The notes under the pieces: generated by a model
Databases searched by the model: none
What the model was told of the DNA's origin: nothing
What the model saw: the letters and a program-made list of their open reading frames with translations, nothing else
NCBI GenBank assembly: GCA_937902735.1
Contig: CALELS010000013.1
Coordinates: forward strand, 124,001 to 188,000
Reading direction: 5' to 3'
DNA length: 64,000 nt
Source: an uncultured Caryophanales bacterium
Lineage (GTDB): Bacteria; Bacillota_I; Bacilli_A; RFN20; CAG-826
Part shown: positions 1-10,042 of the stretch, piece by piece
Layout: every line of letters begins with the position of its first letter
Numbering within the stretch: position 1 is the first letter of the stretch
Translations under genes and position numbers: made by a program

Positions 1-360
1 TCTACCACGGTTATCGTAAAGTGATACATCAGTAGGAGTGATTATTAAATCACTTTCATCAGCATATGGAATTTCATGAGACATATTCTTATCAACAATT
101 GTGTAAGAAAGGTCTGCATTTGATTTTAAATAATCATCAAAATCAATAACTGATCTAGTAAGGTCAGTATATGGATCTTCATTAGGAATTGTTAAAGGGG
201 TAGTATCTACATCTCTAGATGCGTGAATTTCTGTATTATTAAGAGCATTATCAAGTGCATCAAAATCACTTTGAGTCATTTCCTTATGGTGTTCTTGTAC
301 ACCACAAGCAGATAACATAAGTGATAATGATGAGATAAATAAGAGGAGATTCTTTTTCAT
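1..360 (-). CDS. Lipoprotein, N-terminal part (cut by window edge)
   Basis: The reading frame is open from an ATG at 358-360 to base 1, giving the first 120 residues. The N-terminus MKKNLLLFISSLSLMLSACG is a classic type II signal peptide with lipobox L-S-A-C, so the mature protein should be lipidated at Cys19 and anchored on the outside of the membrane. The rest seen is acidic and Asp/Thr-rich with no recognisable domain. It lies 3 bases downstream of the end of the next gene on the same strand, so the two are probably co-transcribed surface proteins. Function unknown; the C-terminus is outside the window. Confidence 0.8.
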   Translation of the reverse strand, partial: MKKNLLLFISSLSLMLSACGVQEHHKEMTQSDFDALDNALNNTEIHASRDVDTTPLTIPNEDPYTDLTRSVIDFDDYLKSNADLSYTIVDKNMSHEIPYADESDLIITPTDVSLYDNRGR

Positions 361-363
361 ATA

Positions 364-2631
364 CTATTCACCCCTTCCATAATAAGTTGAATAATCATAG
401 TTATAAACTATCTTATAAGCATTATTCTTAATTGCGTCTTTAGTGACTTCATCTAATTTGTTGAAGTCTTTTTCACTACCTTCGTATAAGAAGGTGATAG
501 CAGTGTTGCCTGGAACAGTTCTATCGGTGATATTTTCATATACTCTAGTATTTTTATTGTATGTAGCGTATGCAAATGCATTTCGTCCTATAGTCTTAAT
601 AGATCTAGGTAGACATACAAATTCAATGTTTTGTGAACCTAGGAAACAACGATCACCAATCTTAGTTAATGTTTTTGGAAGAGTTAAGATACGATCAAAT
701 GTGACATTAGCATATGCTTCAATATCAAATTCAGTAGCATTCTTTGGGAAATAAGTTCCTTTTAAACCATAACGGTTAAAGAAAGCTCTTCTTCCAACTT
801 CCTTAACCGATTCATGACGAAGAATACCACCTAGTGGCTTTCTCATCTCAATATTTCCATATCCATAAGATGAAATAGTTTTTAATGTACCACCATCAAC
901 GATGGCAGCCTTCTTCTCATCAGTCATAAAGAATTGACCCAATCTATCAACAGTAAAACTATCTGCTTGATCATGGTATTCAGTATTGTCTCTTTGTCTA
1001 ACTGCATATCCTGGAATGACGAAGTCTTTATCAGCTTCATATTTTGTGGACATTAATCTATGTTGGAAAACGTTGTTTCTATCTCCATCAACAGTGAATA
1101 AATCAAACGTCCAGTCATAAAGTGGTATACGTTTTGCTTCAGTAGCATATGCATGTACATCACCAGGATATTTAGAAAAGTCAGTATATTTGATTTTGTC
1201 ACCTTGATATCCTGTTGATGGGACATCTTGTTTAAATATACCTAAATTTCTATTCCCACATGTGATTGACCAATAGAATGGATCATATGTACGAGGAAGA
1301 TCCATAAATGATGCGGCTTCTGGTAGAGTTAATTTGGCATCGTCAGATGTTAAATAATCCACTCTATTTGCAAGACTACCATCTTCGTAGTGATAATAGA
1401 TTCTTTTAATATCTAAGTCTGTTTCAATACATTTAGCGTACAACACTAAATTGCCTGGGTACATCTTAGATGGATCATATAATTCGTTTAATTCTTGATC
1501 TAAATACCATCCACCAAATTGATAGCCAGGTTTCATAGCTGGATCTGGCATTTCAAAACCTTTTTCAGCGTATGAATAAGTAAGATGAACCGGATAACAT
1601 CCATCTCCTTCTTTCATTGATGAAATACCACTTACTCTAAATACTGGATAATAATGTTGATCACCAATGTATTTGAAAATGTTATATGGTGAATCCCAGG
1701 AATATTGTAAGCATTCACTTGGGAGATTCGCTAAGTTATAAGAATTATCATCAGTTTCCTGGAAAATTAATTTTTCATTACCATTCTCATCAGGAATATG
1801 GAATGTAAGTACCTTATGATAATCAGGATTTGGATTAAATCTTGTTCCAATGATTCTGAATTCTTTAGTAATTGTATATAGAAGTTTTCTAGGATTGTTC
1901 TCGCTATCGACATCATATACTTCATATCCATATACGTATCTTCCTGGGGCAATTGGATATTCATCCTTGCTCATTGTAGGAATGACTTTACGATTTGAAG
2001 GAATAGAACTTTCAGGAATATCACCATAATATGGGTTATGAGCTTTTCCGTTATAAGTAATATCTCGCGGAGCAATCATGTATTGGTCAAGCATCGTTCT
2101 AAGACCTTTTTCTAAATCCTCGCATGTATAGCTAATAAGTATTCTTTCAATCTTTATAGGTTTTTCGGTTTTGTTATGAATAGAGAAGTAGAAACAATCT
2201 CCTTCGAAATAATTCATATCTAAAGAGGCATGACCTTGTTGACTTTCGAAGGTGAATTCTGCAGCGTTAGGAGTGGCTCCTATTGTTAGGTAGAAGAATT
2301 TATCATCTGCTTGTTCGGACCAGACTTCAACATTAGATATACCATTGATATATGTTTGAAGTGAGATACTTCCATATGCAGCAAGTTCTAAGATTCCCCC
2401 ATCTACATTTTCGTTTACACCATATTCATCAAAGTGAATCTTGGTGCCTCCTTTGTTATAGACATTACCCCCTATTAAAGGATTATCTTCATTAATATCT
2501 AAAGAATAATCTCCTTCATTAGCAAAGTAGTTTTCTGGAGCGTTTCTAGATAACACTAAAACCCCAATTGGAGCTAAAGCAGCAATGCTTAAAGTTGATA
2601 ATAAAATTATTAATGGTACTTGTTTTTTCAT
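364..2631 (-). CDS. Large secreted surface protein with InlB-type and BspA-type repeats
   Basis: 755 residues starting with a Lys-Lys signal segment followed by a hydrophobic stretch (about residues 6-28), so exported or N-terminally anchored. Around residues 365-400 there is an InlB/Listeria-Bacteroides-type repeat (GYQFGGWYLDQELNELYD then LVLYAKC), and residues about 590-720 carry BspA-like leucine-rich repeats (units such as LPKTLTKIGDRCFLGS). These families sit on cell surfaces of gut Firmicutes and bind host or other cells; that role is family knowledge. No LPXTG sorting motif or C-terminal anchor is visible. The 270 bases upstream, to the HNH gene, show nothing I can name. Confidence 0.75.
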   Translation of the reverse strand: MKKQVPLIILLSTLSIAALAPIGVLVLSRNAPENYFANEGDYSLDINEDNPLIGGNVYNKGGTKIHFDEYGVNENVDGGILELAAYGSISLQTYINGISNVEVWSEQADDKFFYLTIGATPNAAEFTFESQQGHASLDMNYFEGDCFYFSIHNKTEKPIKIERILISYTCEDLEKGLRTMLDQYMIAPRDITYNGKAHNPYYGDIPESSIPSNRKVIPTMSKDEYPIAPGRYVYGYEVYDVDSENNPRKLLYTITKEFRIIGTRFNPNPDYHKVLTFHIPDENGNEKLIFQETDDNSYNLANLPSECLQYSWDSPYNIFKYIGDQHYYPVFRVSGISSMKEGDGCYPVHLTYSYAEKGFEMPDPAMKPGYQFGGWYLDQELNELYDPSKMYPGNLVLYAKCIETDLDIKRIYYHYEDGSLANRVDYLTSDDAKLTLPEAASFMDLPRTYDPFYWSITCGNRNLGIFKQDVPSTGYQGDKIKYTDFSKYPGDVHAYATEAKRIPLYDWTFDLFTVDGDRNNVFQHRLMSTKYEADKDFVIPGYAVRQRDNTEYHDQADSFTVDRLGQFFMTDEKKAAIVDGGTLKTISSYGYGNIEMRKPLGGILRHESVKEVGRRAFFNRYGLKGTYFPKNATEFDIEAYANVTFDRILTLPKTLTKIGDRCFLGSQNIEFVCLPRSIKTIGRNAFAYATYNKNTRVYENITDRTVPGNTAITFLYEGSEKDFNKLDEVTKDAIKNNAYKIVYNYDYSTYYGRGE

Positions 2632-2901
2632 ATTTTAATGTTATTACATTCTTTTCTTTTGTAAAGAAATAATCAAAATAGATGAAAATATTCAAATTAT
2701 TAAGAAAACAATGTCATTATCTTCATTAATGAATTCTTTTTTTATTATTAGAACACTGACAAGTAATGTAGTTGTTGTAACTAATGCAATGATTCGTAGA
2801 GATATCAAAAGTTTAGTGTTTCTATTATCTACAATTTAGAGATATTTTGGAAGATAACATAGTTATTTTTCTTATAAACAAAGGTGTAGTAATAATTGAA
2901 A

Positions 2902-3756
2902 CTATTCAATTTTGTTTGATTTACCAAGATTACATCTCTCGCACAATGTACGTAGATTTTTCATCTCTGTTTTACCCCCTTTTGAAACAGGGATAATATG
3001 GTCAACATGTAAGATCGCACCATCTTTTCTAGACATACCGCAAAGCACACATCTGAAGCCATCTCGTTTCATGACATCATATCGCATGCTATCAGTTAAT
3101 ACGCCTCTTTCAGCTTGAGCCAATCTTTTATAAGTTTCTCTATCAACTCTTCTTGATGAAACTGAATCAATGATGCGACTAATTTGTACATAATTGAAAA
3201 CGTCTTCTTTTGTTAAATCTACTTTTCCTTTTGGAGATAAGTATCTCATATAGACATGCGCGGATACACTGAATCCAGGACACTTTATTAGGTTGTCGAA
3301 TAATTTATTCTCAATTTCACAGCATTTCCTGTAACTTAATTTATTAGCCTTACAAGCTTCTTCAGTTAATGTACTTTTTAGCCCAAATATCTCCTTTTTA
3401 TAAAGAGGATATTGGGTTTTGTTATATTCAATTTTCTTTTGAGTTTCTTTCCAACTTGCAAAGTCTTCTCTTATCTCTTTTGTTAATAATGAAACTGGTT
3501 CAGTTCTATACCAATTTCCTTTGTTATCAAAGCGTTGTCTAATCGTGATTTGCTGTTTAAAATTCTTAAACTCATATTTCCCATTAATTGCAGCGGCCGA
3601 CCTTAAAAGTTCACTATGATCTCTAACATATTCAAAGTGTTTTTTGTGTCTAGCAGAAACAACAAAAAAGATAGTAAGCGCCCCAGCGACAATCAAAATA
3701 ATAATAGTGAATATCACCAATATTACTATTAGAGAAATCAATTCTCCTTTCGTCAT
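2902..3756 (-). CDS. Membrane-tethered HNH endonuclease-domain protein
   Basis: 284 residues. Residues about 5-38 are one strongly hydrophobic segment, then a charged middle part, then a C-terminal HNH nuclease domain: YDVMKRDGFRCVLCG, then HVDHIIPVSKGG, then NLRTLCERCNLGKSN. The two Cys-x2-Cys pairs (CVLC, CERC) fit the structural zinc site and D-H of HVDH the catalytic site of HNH proteins. An N-terminal membrane anchor on an HNH nuclease is uncommon, so the substrate could be incoming or extracellular DNA. It follows the DUF3737 gene by 27 bases on the same strand and is probably co-transcribed. Function beyond DNA cleavage is inferred. Confidence 0.75.
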   Translation of the reverse strand: MTKGELISLIVILVIFTIIILIVAGALTIFFVVSARHKKHFEYVRDHSELLRSAAAINGKYEFKNFKQQITIRQRFDNKGNWYRTEPVSLLTKEIREDFASWKETQKKIEYNKTQYPLYKKEIFGLKSTLTEEACKANKLSYRKCCEIENKLFDNLIKCPGFSVSAHVYMRYLSPKGKVDLTKEDVFNYVQISRIIDSVSSRRVDRETYKRLAQAERGVLTDSMRYDVMKRDGFRCVLCGMSRKDGAILHVDHIIPVSKGGKTEMKNLRTLCERCNLGKSNKIE

Positions 3757-3783
3757 TTGCTAATTTTTTATCACGATTTAACT

Positions 3784-4623
3784 TTATTTAATGAGAATCT
3801 CGCAAGTAGATTTCATGATGGAATCACTCTTTATGATTTCACCTACAGAGCCCGCTCTAATTACTCCACTTCTAGGATTCTTAATTGAATCTATATGTCC
3901 TATTATATCTGCTTCTACATCTGAATATTCAAACGCTAGATCACAGTTAATCATTTCACAATTAATTAGTTTAAGGTTCTTACAATAACAAAGTGGTTGA
4001 GTTCCTTTAATCTTGCAATTAATTAAAGTAAGTCCGTTAGAATACCATCCTAGATATTCTCCATTGATAACACTATTTCTTACTACCACATTCTTCGAAT
4101 GCCAAAAAGCATCTTTAGTGTTCAACTCACTATTAGTTATCTCTACATCTTTAACATATTGAAATGAATATTTACCATTAAGTTTTAATCTATCAATATT
4201 TAACTTTTTAGATTCAAAGAATACATATTCAGATTCAATAAAACTATCAAGAACTCCAATATTTCTACATTTCCATCCAAATTCTTGGGATATGAATTCA
4301 CTATTAACTATATTGATATCATCACATTCTCTAAGTGCTTTAACCGAATATATCTTAATATTGGATATTTCTCCTTTAGATGAATACCAAAGAGGTGCTC
4401 TTGATGTATCTTTGAAGATTGAATCTTTAATATGAAAATGATGAACATGCCATAAAGGATATCTTAAAGAGAATCTACATTTATCTACTTTAATATTTCT
4501 AGCTTCTTTTAAAGCGGATTCCCCATCATTTTCACCTTCAAAGATACATTCTCTAACCTCACTGTTTTTAAGGCTATATAAAGAGCGTTCTTCATCAAAA
4601 GTTTGATTCTTAATAATCTTCAT
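3784..4623 (-). CDS. DUF3737 family beta-helix protein
   Basis: 279 residues made of repeated short strands of the type N-x-x-I-x-N-S-x-F/I (for example ECDDINIVNSEFI, KNVVVRNSVINGEYLGW, KNLKLINCEMI), the signature of the right-handed beta-helix DUF3737 family that is common in Firmicutes. It starts MKIIKNQTFDEERSLYSLKN, typical of the family. No signal peptide, so cytoplasmic. The biochemical role of the family is not established. It diverges from the secreted endonuclease gene and shares a short intergenic region with it; downstream is the HNH gene on the same strand. Confidence 0.8.
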   Translation of the reverse strand: MKIIKNQTFDEERSLYSLKNSEVRECIFEGENDGESALKEARNIKVDKCRFSLRYPLWHVHHFHIKDSIFKDTSRAPLWYSSKGEISNIKIYSVKALRECDDINIVNSEFISQEFGWKCRNIGVLDSFIESEYVFFESKKLNIDRLKLNGKYSFQYVKDVEITNSELNTKDAFWHSKNVVVRNSVINGEYLGWYSNGLTLINCKIKGTQPLCYCKNLKLINCEMINCDLAFEYSDVEADIIGHIDSIKNPRSGVIRAGSVGEIIKSDSIMKSTCEILIK

Positions 4624-4677
4624 TTGTTTTAATAATAAAGATATTTACTCACCTATGCATTAAAAATGCTTATAAGT

Positions 4678-4705
4678 TTGCTTATTTATTAGAATAAAAG
4701 ATAAT
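4678..4705 (+). promoter_or_regulatory. Probable sigma-A promoter of the endonuclease-ABC operon
   Basis: TTGCTT at 4678-4683 and GATAAT at 4700-4705 with 16-base spacing, ten bases before the ATG at 4716. Good match to -35/-10 consensus; activity not tested. Confidence 0.5.
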
Positions 4706-4715
4706 AATACATAAT

Positions 4716-6935
4716 ATGAAAAAACTATTTATTGCATTATCTCTATCTGCCTTATTGGTATCTCCCCTTCTTTTAACTAATAAAAGCAATGAAGTAAAAG
4801 CGGATGCCCCTTCAAATTATTATGCTTCTATTAATTCATCTATGAAGGGAGATGACCTTAAGGTAGCGCTATATAACATTATTAAAGGTCACACTAAATA
4901 TGGATACAAGACTTTAGAGGTGGCTATGAAAATCACAGACCGTGATTACACTCTTTCTCCTCTTCAAGACAATGAACCTGATGACTATGATCCATACATG
5001 AAACTTCTATATGCTGACTATAATGGCGATCCATCCACTGCTAAAACATGGAAAACATCACAAGGTAGTTACGGTACTACAACAAACTATGTATGGAACA
5101 AAGAACATATCTGGGCTAAATCAAATGGTTTTGGGAACTCAGAGAGTTGTGAAGCATATTCAGATTTACACCATTTAAGAGCGAGTGATTGGAAATGCAA
5201 CAACACTAGAAGTAACTTTCCATTTGCAAATGTATCTAATCACAATTCCTCCACTGCTTCATATGATTGGACCGAATCTAGAAAAACTGATAACTATCTT
5301 CAGAATAACGTGTTTGAGCCACGTGATTCAGATAAAGGAGATGTTGCAAGAGCCTTGTTCTATATGGCTACACGATACTATAACGGAGATGGCTCTGCTA
5401 ATACTCATCTATCATTAACTACTGGTACCGATTCAAGCGGAGGCAAATGGGGATATCTAGATACCCTGCTTGCTTGGCATGAGCTTGATCCAGTAGATGA
5501 ATTTGAAGCTCATCGTAATGATCTAATATATGGTATACAAGGGAATAGAAATCCATATATAGATCATCCTGAATATGCTAGAGCAGTATTTAAAAATGAA
5601 CCTATTGTAGAACCAGATACATTAATTGATTTAACCTACTCTGGTACACCAATTAAAACAAAATATAAACAGGGTGAACCATTTATTTCAAATGGAGTAA
5701 CTGTTACTGCAACATTTAGAAAGAAAGATAATTCCACATACACTAAAGATGTATCTTCTAATATAGAGTGGTCAAATATTGATAAAGATACATCATCAGT
5801 TACTGGAACATATACTCATAATTCAATTAGTAAAAGCATAACAATTGATGGATTAACCATCGCCTCATTAATATCTATTTTTATAGAAGGAATACCTAAT
5901 AAGACCGTATATGAAGTAGGAGATACTTTCGAACACGAAGGTTTAACTTTGTATGCAAATTATGATGATTTAACAACCGAAGACGTAACATCTATAGCTT
6001 CATGGCAAAATACTCCATTAACTAAAGGACAAATGTCTATTGAAGTATCTTTTGGAGGACTTGTTACAACATATTTAGGTATCCATGTAAAAGAAAAGAG
6101 TGAATCATCTAATAGAATTGAATTTGACAATCATTCAAAAGATGGATCAAGTGCAATGAGTACTGATACGATACAGAGTGAGCTTGTAAGTGGTTCTGAT
6201 ATAGCAACTATTTCAAGCGCAACAAACATATATGCTGGAACAACTGGTTTAAAATTTTCATCAAGTAAAAAGGCTGGTTCATTAATTGTTACCCTTAAGA
6301 AAACTACTGATGTAACTAAGCTAGTATTTAATGCTAAAAAATATAGTAGTGATTCTACTACTGTAACAGTAGCTGCTACAGGCGTATCTTCTCAAACATT
6401 TACACCTACATCATCTTTAACAGAATATGTCGTTAACATAAATGAATCTATATCTTCGTTTACTATATCTAGTCCAAATGGTCAAAGATTCTATTTAAGT
6501 TATATTGATGTATATTCAGGTTCTGGTGGATCTAGCTCAGATGATGTTATTACTTCATGGGGCATAGACTATTTATTTATTGGTGATACTACCTTTGATG
6601 GAAATGGAATTGGATTATGTAGAGATGGTCATTATTATCATGCTGCAAAAGTCGCTCTTATGGAATTAGAGGCGACTTCTGCTGGAGTTATTAATAATCT
6701 TCAATCTAATAATAAATATGCTAGTGAATGTGCTAGATATCTAGCTTGGTCACTCGCGAATCATGATAATAATCCGTTCTCTAATGATTATTCGTTCTTA
6801 AACAGTACTAATTATGAATATTTAAATAGTAATAACTTTAATATTAATGTATTGATTATTATTGCTATTGGGATGTCCGCTACTGTTATTACTTTAGTTG
6901 TAGTTATTATTGTCAAAAGAAAAAGAATTATCTGA
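4716..6935 (+). CDS. Secreted, membrane-anchored endonuclease I with Ig-like repeats
   Basis: 739 residues. A signal peptide (residues 1-30) is followed by an endonuclease I/NucM-type nuclease domain (about 60-290) with the hallmark WNKEHIWAKSNGFG and SDLHHLRASDWKCNNTRSN motifs and RALFYMATRYYNGD further on. Residues about 305-460 look like two bacterial Ig-like modules (each with a K/Y-x-x-G-E/D-x-F-x-x-x-G-V/L-T motif), then a Ser/Thr-rich region, and a C-terminal hydrophobic helix (about 708-730) ending in KRKRII. The enzyme should degrade DNA outside the cell for nutrition. It heads an operon with an ABC exporter 17 bases downstream. Stop codon is TGA. Confidence 0.85.
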   Translation: MKKLFIALSLSALLVSPLLLTNKSNEVKADAPSNYYASINSSMKGDDLKVALYNIIKGHTKYGYKTLEVAMKITDRDYTLSPLQDNEPDDYDPYMKLLYADYNGDPSTAKTWKTSQGSYGTTTNYVWNKEHIWAKSNGFGNSESCEAYSDLHHLRASDWKCNNTRSNFPFANVSNHNSSTASYDWTESRKTDNYLQNNVFEPRDSDKGDVARALFYMATRYYNGDGSANTHLSLTTGTDSSGGKWGYLDTLLAWHELDPVDEFEAHRNDLIYGIQGNRNPYIDHPEYARAVFKNEPIVEPDTLIDLTYSGTPIKTKYKQGEPFISNGVTVTATFRKKDNSTYTKDVSSNIEWSNIDKDTSSVTGTYTHNSISKSITIDGLTIASLISIFIEGIPNKTVYEVGDTFEHEGLTLYANYDDLTTEDVTSIASWQNTPLTKGQMSIEVSFGGLVTTYLGIHVKEKSESSNRIEFDNHSKDGSSAMSTDTIQSELVSGSDIATISSATNIYAGTTGLKFSSSKKAGSLIVTLKKTTDVTKLVFNAKKYSSDSTTVTVAATGVSSQTFTPTSSLTEYVVNINESISSFTISSPNGQRFYLSYIDVYSGSGGSSSDDVITSWGIDYLFIGDTTFDGNGIGLCRDGHYYHAAKVALMELEATSAGVINNLQSNNKYASECARYLAWSLANHDNNPFSNDYSFLNSTNYEYLNSNNFNINVLIIIAIGMSATVITLVVVIIVKRKRII

Positions 6936-6952
6936 AAGGACAAAGAATATAT

Positions 6953-7666
6953 ATGGAAAAAGAAATAATTCTAAAGATAAAAGATTTAAAGAAATATTAT
7001 GGTAAAGGTGAATCAATGGTGAAAGCCCTTGATGGTCTTTCTTTTGACGTATATAAAGGAGAAATGTTAGTCCTTTTAGGTAATTCTGGATGTGGTAAAT
7101 CTACATTACTTAATATCATTGGAGGTATGGATTCACCTACCTCTGGAGAAGTAATGCTAGGAGACACTAATATAACAGCATATAAAGATAGAGATTTAAC
7201 TAAATATAGAAAAGATAAGATAGGTTTCATCTTCCAGTTCTATAACCTACTACCAGATTTAACCGCTATTGAGAATGTAAGACTATCGATACATGGTAGA
7301 GATAAAGAACATCTAGCAGAGAAAACACTTAAGTTAGTAGGTTTAGATGATGAAAGAATGAAACACTATCCAAGTCAACTCTCTGGTGGTGAGCAACAAA
7401 GAGTTAGTATCGCTAGAGCGCTTGTAAAGAAAGCAGATATCATCCTTTGTGATGAACCAACAGGAGCTCTTGATGATAAAACAGGAAGAATGATCTTAGA
7501 ACTTCTACAAAATATAGTAAGAAAAGAAGGTCAGACTATGATCATTGTTACTCACACTACTCCAATAGCAGCTATGGCTAATAGGGTAATCACATTACGC
7601 AATGGTAAGATTCAAAAAGAAGTAACAAATAAGAATCCAATGGATGCTAAAGATATTGAATGGTAG
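6953..7666 (+). CDS. ABC transporter ATP-binding protein, MacB/LolD type
   Basis: 237 residues with Walker A GNSGCGKST (about 43-51), Q-loop, signature LSGGEQQRVSIARAL (about 143), Walker B ILCDEPTGALD and an H-loop (VTHTT). The PTGALD variant and length are typical of the MacB/LolD/FtsE group, which pair with FtsX-like permeases; the next gene is exactly such a permease, four bases on. Together they should work as a mechanotransmission-type or lipoprotein/peptide export system in the membrane. Ribosome site AAAGGA lies before the start. Substrate unknown; close linkage to the secreted nuclease suggests a surface-protein or envelope role (inference). Confidence 0.9.
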   Translation: MEKEIILKIKDLKKYYGKGESMVKALDGLSFDVYKGEMLVLLGNSGCGKSTLLNIIGGMDSPTSGEVMLGDTNITAYKDRDLTKYRKDKIGFIFQFYNLLPDLTAIENVRLSIHGRDKEHLAEKTLKLVGLDDERMKHYPSQLSGGEQQRVSIARALVKKADIILCDEPTGALDDKTGRMILELLQNIVRKEGQTMIIVTHTTPIAAMANRVITLRNGKIQKEVTNKNPMDAKDIEW

Positions 7667-7670
7667 ATAA

Positions 7671-10028
7671 ATGAAACTTGCTAAAACATTTTTATTTCCA
7701 TATTTAAAAAGATTCTGGCTAATGCTTTTAAGTGTTACATTTGTCGGAGCTTTTGGATGTGCAATATTTATTGGTCTTAGAGACGCATATATTACATTAA
7801 GAGATGAAATATGGAATCTAGTAGATGAATGTGGGTATCCAGATTTATATATTGAAACTATTGATGAACAGAATCTAATATATACAACCTTATTGCCATC
7901 CGATTTTAATGATAGAATCGGGGCAGATAAGGTTGAATATAGAGCGTTCTATAATTCAACATTTACATATAATGAAACATCTTATTCATGTAAGGTAATC
8001 TCATGTGATGAAGAAGGTGTATTAAAACATCATCTAATTGATGGGGAATTCACCAAAGAAGGCTTAAGACTTGAATATTATTTTTCAGAAGCAAATAAGA
8101 TTCATGTAGGAGATAACATCTCTTTAAAAATGCATAATGGAGTTGAAGTTGCCTTTGATATATCTTCAACATTCGTATCTGCTGAATCTAGTGTAGTTAA
8201 AGCAGATCCATATTCAATATCTTCATCTAGAGATTTTGCATATATCTATCTTCCTAAGGATATATTTAATCAATATGTAACTCAAAAATACTTCAATGAA
8301 ATCCTCTTTGATTTTAAAGATAGGGAAGAAAAAGATGGAAACGAATTATTTGAAGTACTCAAAACTATGGCGGAGGATGAAGGCACTATAATAAGCGATG
8401 AAGATGTTAAGAAACTAAAATCAAACATTGCTTATATGACTACATATGAGGATAGCGAAGTTATTGATTCATATAAGACTGCAATCAATGCAGTTAATAT
8501 GATTTCTAGTGCAGTACCCGCTTCTTTCTTTGGAGTAGTCTTAATTGTTACATCATTATTCTTATTTCAAATAGTAAGACAATGTCGTAAAGATATTGGA
8601 ATTATGAAAGCTCTTGGAGAGAATAGGTTTTCTATTACTTTAGTCTTTATCTTAATGAGTATAGTTATTGCCGTTCTTAGTTGGGCTATTGGGGTAGGAA
8701 TAGGTGTGGGTATCACTGCTATTGCAAATTATGCATATGGAACGGCAATGAAACTATATCCATTAATGATTTCACTTAATCCTATTGTCTTATTAATTGC
8801 GTTAGGCGCAATGACATTTGTGTGTGTATTCACTGCACTTCTTGCGTCTTTATCAATTTCTAAGATTAAACCAGTAGAGGCTATGAAAGCTTTGCCTCCT
8901 ATGAATAACAAGACTCCAATCTTGGTAAGAACTATATTTAGAAAGGCTCCTATTACTTTAAAGATATCTATATCTCAAGCATTAAGAAATCTAAGAAGAT
9001 ATATTCTTTCAGGTATATGTCTTTTATCATCGGGAATGATGATCTTTGTAGCATTATCAATCGAACTATCTAAGCAAAGTATTATGTCTCAACTATATGA
9101 CGCTAGGATGAATTATGATATCCAAGTATTCTTTGATAACATGCCAACTAGTGACGATATATCTCTTAAATTTAGTGAAGATGAGAATATAGTAGATAAA
9201 ACATTAATTAAATATCTTCCTAGCGAAGTTAAATACAAAGATAAAGATGAAGTAATACTCATAAACGCTATTGATCCAAATCAAAACTTAATTAATGTTG
9301 TATCTGACTATAATGACATCATTAGTGTTCCTGATGAAGGTATTATCTTAGCCTACGCTCATGCAGAGAAGTTAGGTGTTAAAGTTGGAGATATAGTGTC
9401 TATTAATGATATAGATGTTGAAGTAAAAGGAATATCAAGACAATTTATTTATCCGGTTTCCTATATGAAATTTGATAGTTTAACTTCTGATAATGAAAGA
9501 GGTTCTTTGCTTGTTAAAGTTAAAGACAATCAATTATTCTTTGAAAAATATAAAGATTTAGAACATGTATCATATATTTCATTTAATGATGTTATCAAAG
9601 AAGAATACAACGACCGTTTAATGGCCTTTTCATATTCAAGTTATGTTTTAAATGCTGTATCTATTATTCTTGGTTTTATGATTGTCTTTAATATGATGCA
9701 GACAAATCTAAAAGAACAAAAACGAACATTCTCCACTATTAGAACGCTTGGTTATCAAAGAAGCGAGATATCTATGTCTAATCTAATTGTTGAATTAGTT
9801 CAATATGTATTCTCAATGATATTTGCAATACCTCTTGGAATACTTCTTTCTAAATTACTATTAAATGGAATATCTATTCCTAGTCAGACATTCCCGTTCC
9901 CTCATTCAATATGGATGTATATCCTTTCAATATTATTTGTACTTATATTCCTTCTTATATCCCATTTCATAGCAATGGGAAGTATGAAAAGATGGAATCT
10001 TCCAGAATCTGTTAAAGAAAGAGAATAG
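7671..10028 (+). CDS. FtsX-like ABC transporter permease
   Basis: 785 residues: one N-terminal membrane helix (about 15-35), a large external domain, three helices between about 275 and 400 (FtsX domain 1, with QCRKDIGIMKALGENRFSI as the cytoplasmic loop), one helix near 445-465, a second external domain, and three helices at about 655-775 (FtsX domain 2, loop KRTFSTIRTLGYQRSEI). This two-FtsX-domain architecture is the usual partner of MacB-type ATPases, encoded immediately upstream. It ends 14 bases from the convergent ligase gene. Confidence 0.88.
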   Translation: MKLAKTFLFPYLKRFWLMLLSVTFVGAFGCAIFIGLRDAYITLRDEIWNLVDECGYPDLYIETIDEQNLIYTTLLPSDFNDRIGADKVEYRAFYNSTFTYNETSYSCKVISCDEEGVLKHHLIDGEFTKEGLRLEYYFSEANKIHVGDNISLKMHNGVEVAFDISSTFVSAESSVVKADPYSISSSRDFAYIYLPKDIFNQYVTQKYFNEILFDFKDREEKDGNELFEVLKTMAEDEGTIISDEDVKKLKSNIAYMTTYEDSEVIDSYKTAINAVNMISSAVPASFFGVVLIVTSLFLFQIVRQCRKDIGIMKALGENRFSITLVFILMSIVIAVLSWAIGVGIGVGITAIANYAYGTAMKLYPLMISLNPIVLLIALGAMTFVCVFTALLASLSISKIKPVEAMKALPPMNNKTPILVRTIFRKAPITLKISISQALRNLRRYILSGICLLSSGMMIFVALSIELSKQSIMSQLYDARMNYDIQVFFDNMPTSDDISLKFSEDENIVDKTLIKYLPSEVKYKDKDEVILINAIDPNQNLINVVSDYNDIISVPDEGIILAYAHAEKLGVKVGDIVSINDIDVEVKGISRQFIYPVSYMKFDSLTSDNERGSLLVKVKDNQLFFEKYKDLEHVSYISFNDVIKEEYNDRLMAFSYSSYVLNAVSIILGFMIVFNMMQTNLKEQKRTFSTIRTLGYQRSEISMSNLIVELVQYVFSMIFAIPLGILLSKLLLNGISIPSQTFPFPHSIWMYILSILFVLIFLLISHFIAMGSMKRWNLPESVKERE

Positions 10029-10042
10029 ATTCTTTCAATATT